Shown here one piece after another: positions 60,006 through 64,000 of a stretch of 64,000 bases of DNA. The DNA is from Nitrospira sp. Its GTDB lineage: Bacteria; Nitrospirota; Nitrospiria; Nitrospirales; Nitrospiraceae. The DNA is taken from positions 28,130-92,129 of the forward strand of contig JAOUHJ010000005.1 in assembly GCA_029865225.1 (NCBI GenBank). The letters run 5' to 3'. A program made the position numbers and the translations under genes. Below the pieces are notes generated by a model. The model did not search any database and was not told the origin of the DNA. It saw only the letters and a program-made list of their open reading frames with translations. Positions within the stretch are counted from its first letter, which is position 1. Every line of letters begins with the position of its first letter.

Positions 60006-61682
60006 TCACGCAACGTGCTGCGTTGAGCCCGTCTGGCGCATAGGTGGTCTGAGACCCGGTAAGGGACAGGAGTCATTTGAATTTGAACCGAAACATCGTC
60101 GTTCAATATCCAACACCCTCGTCAACAGCGTTCTATAGGCACCTGCATGGTGATGGGCTAACCGGTCTAACCCCTTGACGTTGTCATTTTGGAGTTGGCG
60201 CAGGAACGCAGCGGTCACCGGCGCCGTGGCCGAACTACCCATGCCAATATGAACCAGCCGCTCCTTTTCTTTCCCCTGCTGCTGTTGGAGCTGTGTGACC
60301 TCCGAAATGTTGATGGTTTTCCGACCGGCCAGATGAGCGATTTCCTCGGCTTTCCGGCAAGCTGCCGTGAGAAGCGGAATCAAACCTTGAATGGATTCTC
60401 TTGCCTGCTGCTCGTCGGGTGGCGGCCCATCGGGGGCTGGAACCCTACTCCCAACTCCGGTGTAGGTCTCATACCAATACCGGCGCCAGAAGCCGGCGTA
60501 CCAAGCCGTCCTAACGGATTCCGTTCCTGCGTGTAACCGGAACGTACCCAATCCATCCTCATCGACATCCGACCTATACAAGAGCACACCCGTCGCTCGT
60601 GATGGAGGCGGTGCGCCCTTCAACATATGAAGCAACAAATCCGCCACGAGGTCCGGTGAAATCCGATCCTTGCAGGCATGGTGGGCACAGACCTGCTCAA
60701 ACCCACAGGGAGCACAATCGAGCTCGGGCTGAATAACCCAGTGGCCCGTCCCGTAGGGACCCGTTTCCTGGAAATCCACATGACCCACTGAAAGGTCGAT
60801 CACCGAGGTTCCCACTGCAACTCCGATATGCATAGGACCCGTATCATTCGTCAGGAGCATTCGGCATTCCGCTAAGAGCGCGGCGAGCTGGCTCAAGGTT
60901 GTACGACCTGTGAGGTTCTTGACCAAGTTCCGCCCCCCCGCCTCTCGATAGGCCTGCATGACCTGAGCGATGGTCCCTTCTTCATCGGAACTACCGATGA
61001 AGGCAAGACCTCCATCCCATTGCTTAGAGAGTTGTGCCAACGACAAGCCGAAGAGATGAGGACGCCATGCTTTCATGCCGTCACTGGCACCGGCTTGAAC
61101 GGCAATCCACCGAGACGATCCCCCCAGAACTTGCCTGGCCCAGAGGCGATCCTCTGCTGGAATCCTGACCCGTAGTGGCGCAAACAAACCTGGACCGCTA
61201 CCACCTAACGCGTATACATCCACGAGATTAAATCGATTGAATCGGCGGAATTGGTGGAAATCACAAAAATAGGCCATCCATGGATTATCGACCACCATCC
61301 CACCGTCCCATGCGCTTCGCGCGCCGCGAATGTCAGTTGCTCCGATCGCGCCGGCTAACAGGGCGCTGGGACGATTAAACGTAAGGTTGATGATGCGATC
61401 ATAGCGACGCTCAGCAAGCGGCTGTACCCATACATTCACCTCTTGGTAAAGCGAAACCACATCTTTCACCGCCGCACGGCTCTCGTCAATGAGCACGTGG
61501 AAATCGAACGGAATCACATCGCGCAAACCCGTCATCAAGGCCGCCACCGAGGCAAACCGCCGATCCACGACCAGATCCACCGACGCTCCCGGCCATTCTT
61601 CTTGAAGTCGGTTCAACAGTGCTCCCATCTGGACGAGATCACCCATTCGAGTAATATTGATGATCAACACTTGCCTGGTCAC
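60006..61682 (-). CDS. GT9-family glycosyltransferase (heptosyltransferase-like)
   Basis: A 558-aa protein. Residues 1 to about 360 are a GT9 domain: QVLIINITRMGDLVQMGALL at the start, VQAGASDGMKAWRPHLFGLS, and LTNDTGPMHIGVAVGTSVID with the conserved D-T-G-P-M-H. A segment with four cysteines (CAPCGFEQVCAHHAC) follows, as in LPS heptosyltransferases. A C-terminal extension of about 200 residues is not recognised. It overlaps the CgeB-type gene by ATGA. Next to fliC, flagellin glycosylation is the likely role. Confidence 0.8.
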   Translation of the reverse strand: MTRQVLIINITRMGDLVQMGALLNRLQEEWPGASVDLVVDRRFASVAALMTGLRDVIPFDFHVLIDESRAAVKDVVSLYQEVNVWVQPLAERRYDRIINLTFNRPSALLAGAIGATDIRGARSAWDGGMVVDNPWMAYFCDFHQFRRFNRFNLVDVYALGGSGPGLFAPLRVRIPAEDRLWARQVLGGSSRWIAVQAGASDGMKAWRPHLFGLSLAQLSKQWDGGLAFIGSSDEEGTIAQVMQAYREAGGRNLVKNLTGRTTLSQLAALLAECRMLLTNDTGPMHIGVAVGTSVIDLSVGHVDFQETGPYGTGHWVIQPELDCAPCGFEQVCAHHACKDRISPDLVADLLLHMLKGAPPPSRATGVLLYRSDVDEDGLGTFRLHAGTESVRTAWYAGFWRRYWYETYTGVGSRVPAPDGPPPDEQQARESIQGLIPLLTAACRKAEEIAHLAGRKTINISEVTQLQQQQGKEKERLVHIGMGSSATAPVTAAFLRQLQNDNVKGLDRLAHHHAGAYRTLLTRVLDIERRCFGSNSNDSCPLPGLRPPMRQTGSTQHVA

Positions 61683-63496
61683 AACAAATCTCTCGTCTCG
61701 GCCCGATAACTGTCCAACATGAGGACCAGCAATTCCTCTCGGCTCAGTTCGCGACCTGGCGCCCGTGCCTGGATGTCGGCGGCAAGATCCTTGAGCTCAA
61801 CCCGTTGGCCGGGAGGAAATCGGCTCAGCAACGGTGAGAGTTCGGTTGCGGAATCCGTCCGACGCTGCAGCGCGGTCGCGGATCGCTCGCCACGCAAGAT
61901 CGAACCAATTCTATCGGGCTGATGCAGGCCCACCGCAGCGAGGAGGTCCTGCATCCTGTGTCGGTATGTATGTTCACGCAACACTCGCCGCTGCGCCGCC
62001 TCTGCATAGGCTCTCCGGCCGGCCGAGTCCTTGAGCCATGTCTGAATCAATGATGGAACCTCGTCTGGGCTTCGAAAGCATACCATCTCCTCTGAGGAAA
62101 ACAGATCTGATAGCAATGTTCGTTCATCCACGAGTTGGAAGGCTCCGCATGCTGCAAGTTCAAACGTCCGAGGATTGACGAAATCCGGATGGGCATCCAA
62201 TCCCATACCGGAAGAGGAATGGAGATTAAGATTGATGGCTGTCGCGTTGAACACCTTCATGCAAGTGTCGGTGTCGATACGGGCTCCGTTTCGTTGGAGA
62301 ACGCTGGAAAGATCCGCTGCACCGTCCCATTCATTTCCCCACAGCTTAAAGGACCATTCCTTGGAGAGCCACTGAGGCAAGAGACGGCGTCGATTGGCGT
62401 ACCCTGCCCCGACAAACGAGACGTCGGCTCCATACTCCTGTTGCTCATCAGCCGTCAGCGTGATGGGACGATGGACGACCGGATCCGCTGCCATGGGAAG
62501 GTAGTGCACCTCAGTAGCACCCGCCCGCTTCAGCGCGTCAATGCACTCCGTCTGTTGAATGACGAACCAGTACTCATACCCGGCAGCCAGTTGCTGCCAG
62601 TATGTGAGATGCCGGAAGTTTTCCACAAACCACATGGCCGTCAGAAACTTCTTTTTCTGTAAATGTTGGAGAACGGCCAGCGACAACGGAGCTTGGGCAA
62701 TGGCCAGCACGAGGTCAGGAGGATCCTCGGCAATAGTTGCCATGGTACTGAGACTCAGGACATCGGCAAAACGGCTCTGCACAGTCAGTCGCGATCGTTC
62801 ATCTCGATAGGAGTCAAACGCCTGATAACTGGCATGATGAACGCTGTGGTCGATATAAGTAACCCGATGACCTAACTCGCCGAGTGCTCGGACGGCATAA
62901 CGGGCGATCGGGAGTGAGCCCCCATAAATCGGACCGACCACCGCAACATGCAGGCGGCCTCCTGCTTGTGCGGCAACGATTCGGCGCAAGCTCGCCTCAA
63001 GCCGCTGGTGTTCCTCAGCATGGACTCGCGCTGCCGGACCATAGGTAAAGAATCGCAACGGCGTAGCGTGTGAGGCCAACTGCTCGGCCATCTCCTGTGC
63101 GGTCCCCATGACCCAGATAATCGTGTTGAGCCAGGGACCGAGCGGCCTCGCTCCCAGCGCATCCTTCAACACCGAAGGGTCAGGCACCACGACGGCAAGC
63201 CGGCAATGATCAGGATTCACCTGAGCCAAGGCCTCGATGTGATACAACAATCCGACCCCGAGGACGACACCCAATTCTCCCCTCTTCCATTCACCCACTT
63301 GTTGCTCGGCCCAAGATCTGGCTTCTGTCCGAGGATCGTAGGCACTGTGGACCCATTGACCCTGGTACGTGGCAGAGGGGGCACCTTCGCGCGAAGGCGT
63401 CACGGTGAGGACATTTCCAGCACTTTCCCGTACGGCCATAACAAGAGCCGGACACCGAGAGCGAAGCCTCTCCAAGTTGTGCTGTAGATACTCCAC
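61679..63496 (-). CDS. CgeB-type glycosyltransferase
   Basis: A 605-aa protein starting from a GTG with GAGG upstream. The N-terminal 180 residues are a variable domain. Then comes a Rossmann-like part (VAVVGPIYGGSLPIARYAVR) and the CgeB/DUF3880-type C-terminal domain: VSFVGAGYANRRRLLPQWLS, then NLNLHSSSGMGLDAHPDFVN and PRTFELAACGAFQLVDERTL. This family is widespread near flagellin genes in bacteria that glycosylate flagellin. It lies between two GT9 genes. Confidence 0.8.
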   Translation of the reverse strand: MEYLQHNLERLRSRCPALVMAVRESAGNVLTVTPSREGAPSATYQGQWVHSAYDPRTEARSWAEQQVGEWKRGELGVVLGVGLLYHIEALAQVNPDHCRLAVVVPDPSVLKDALGARPLGPWLNTIIWVMGTAQEMAEQLASHATPLRFFTYGPAARVHAEEHQRLEASLRRIVAAQAGGRLHVAVVGPIYGGSLPIARYAVRALGELGHRVTYIDHSVHHASYQAFDSYRDERSRLTVQSRFADVLSLSTMATIAEDPPDLVLAIAQAPLSLAVLQHLQKKKFLTAMWFVENFRHLTYWQQLAAGYEYWFVIQQTECIDALKRAGATEVHYLPMAADPVVHRPITLTADEQQEYGADVSFVGAGYANRRRLLPQWLSKEWSFKLWGNEWDGAADLSSVLQRNGARIDTDTCMKVFNATAINLNLHSSSGMGLDAHPDFVNPRTFELAACGAFQLVDERTLLSDLFSSEEMVCFRSPDEVPSLIQTWLKDSAGRRAYAEAAQRRVLREHTYRHRMQDLLAAVGLHQPDRIGSILRGERSATALQRRTDSATELSPLLSRFPPGQRVELKDLAADIQARAPGRELSREELLVLMLDSYRAETRDLL

Positions 63497-63505
63497 TACG
63501 TCCTC

Positions 63506-64000
63506 TTAGGACACCGACAAGGGTTGCAGCTGCCGCCAGATCTGCGCCCGTTCACACGGCTCGATCGGCTCATGCTCCGACTCGACATAATAGGCGCCCA
63601 GATCATCGCGGTAACTTCTCCACAACGACCAGTCCTCGACCGATGCGGCAGCGCCATCACCAAGTAAGGCGATCGTCTCAGCAATGGGCCATCGGGCCGG
63701 CTTTATTGCGGCCATCCGATCCATCTCTCTCGTCTCCGCCTGCCATACCCAGTGATTCGGACCATACGGCCCCGTTTCATGCACACGAGCCCTGGCAAAA
63801 TACCACCCGATCACTCTGGTCCCGACCGCCGCTGCGAGATGAAGTGGACCGGTATCCGTTCCGATCACAAAGCGACAACGAGCGAGAAGGCTCGCCAGCT
63901 GAACCAGCGAGAGCCTTCCAGTGGTGTCCCACACCCGACCCAGAAGTAACGGAGAGAGTGCTTCCTGAATACGTTGTGCCCGCTCTTGTTCGTGCTGATC
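63506..64000 (-). CDS. GT9-family glycosyltransferase, C-terminal part (runs off window)
   Basis: The open frame continues past the window edge, so the N-terminus is missing; 164 residues are visible. The GT9 signature FVIGTDTGPLHLAAAVGTRV is present, with the same D-T-G-P-x-H as the 60006-61682 protein, and ETGPYGPNHWVWQAE matches its ETGPYGTGHWVIQPE. It is therefore a paralogue encoded two genes upstream. Its stop lies 9 nt before the CgeB-type start. Confidence 0.8.
   Translation of the reverse strand, partial: DQHEQERAQRIQEALSPLLLGRVWDTTGRLSLVQLASLLARCRFVIGTDTGPLHLAAAVGTRVIGWYFARARVHETGPYGPNHWVWQAETREMDRMAAIKPARWPIAETIALLGDGAAASVEDWSLWRSYRDDLGAYYVESEHEPIEPCERAQIWRQLQPLSVS

Overview
The window reads like a chromosomal segment of a Nitrospira-type bacterium (Nitrospirota). 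That assignment is an inference from gene content: an XrtA exosortase/EPS locus, a gspC-to-gspK type II secretion operon, a single short flagellin, and abundant DUF4258/DUF2283-type toxin-antitoxin genes. No rRNA, tRNA or CRISPR array was seen.

Region 1 (1-28.5 kb, all on the minus strand) is one large exopolysaccharide/exosortase locus. In transcription order it holds a DUF4091 secreted protein, a Wzy-like polymerase/ligase, a Wzx-like flippase, two GT4 glycosyltransferases, a hexapeptide acyltransferase, a SAM methyltransferase, a PaaK/CapK-like adenylate-forming enzyme, a bi-domain oxidoreductase, a heparinase II/III-like enzyme and a third GT4 enzyme. Then come a PEP-CTERM protein with its own sigma-54-type promoter, an exosortase A-EpsI fusion, a WecA-like initiating transferase, the TPR lipoprotein PrsT, a Wza-like export protein, an outer-membrane barrel, a Wzz-like chain-length protein, a CpsD-like kinase, an ExeA-like ATPase with a TPR tail, and a partial TPR gene at the edge. 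Together they would build, polymerise, export and anchor a surface polysaccharide with its protein.

Region 2 (28.5-32.6 kb) is an accessory patch. Three direct copies of a DNA unit resembling the 3' end of a wecB gene lie upstream of the 3' end of the intact wecB. The intervals between them carry small toxin-antitoxin-type genes, several of them truncated, and a second short repeated motif (GGGTCAG..TTGAATCGTGCA) sits at their edges. This is the most unusual structure in the window. Region 3 (32.6-35.9 kb, minus) makes nucleotide sugars: wecB, fcl and gmd.

Region 4 (36.0-46.6 kb, plus) is a type II secretion operon: gspC, E, F, G, H, I, J, N, L, M, K. The secretin gene gspD is not present; a 252-nt gap lies between gspC and gspE.

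Region 5 (46.6-59.4 kb) is signalling and motility. A partner-switching module (two STAS proteins, a REC-PP2C phosphatase, an Hpt protein and a REC-HATPase protein) is followed by motA/motB, an apparent cheZ remnant, cheY, a small excisionase-like regulator, a MinD/FlhG-like ATPase, a PilZ protein, a degenerate GGDEF protein, and fliT-fliS-fliD-flaG-fliC. The flagellin gene has a near-consensus sigma-28 promoter. Region 6 (59.4-64 kb, minus) holds an unknown 181-aa protein, two GT9-type glycosyltransferases and a CgeB-type glycosyltransferase directly upstream of the flagellin gene, consistent with flagellin glycosylation.
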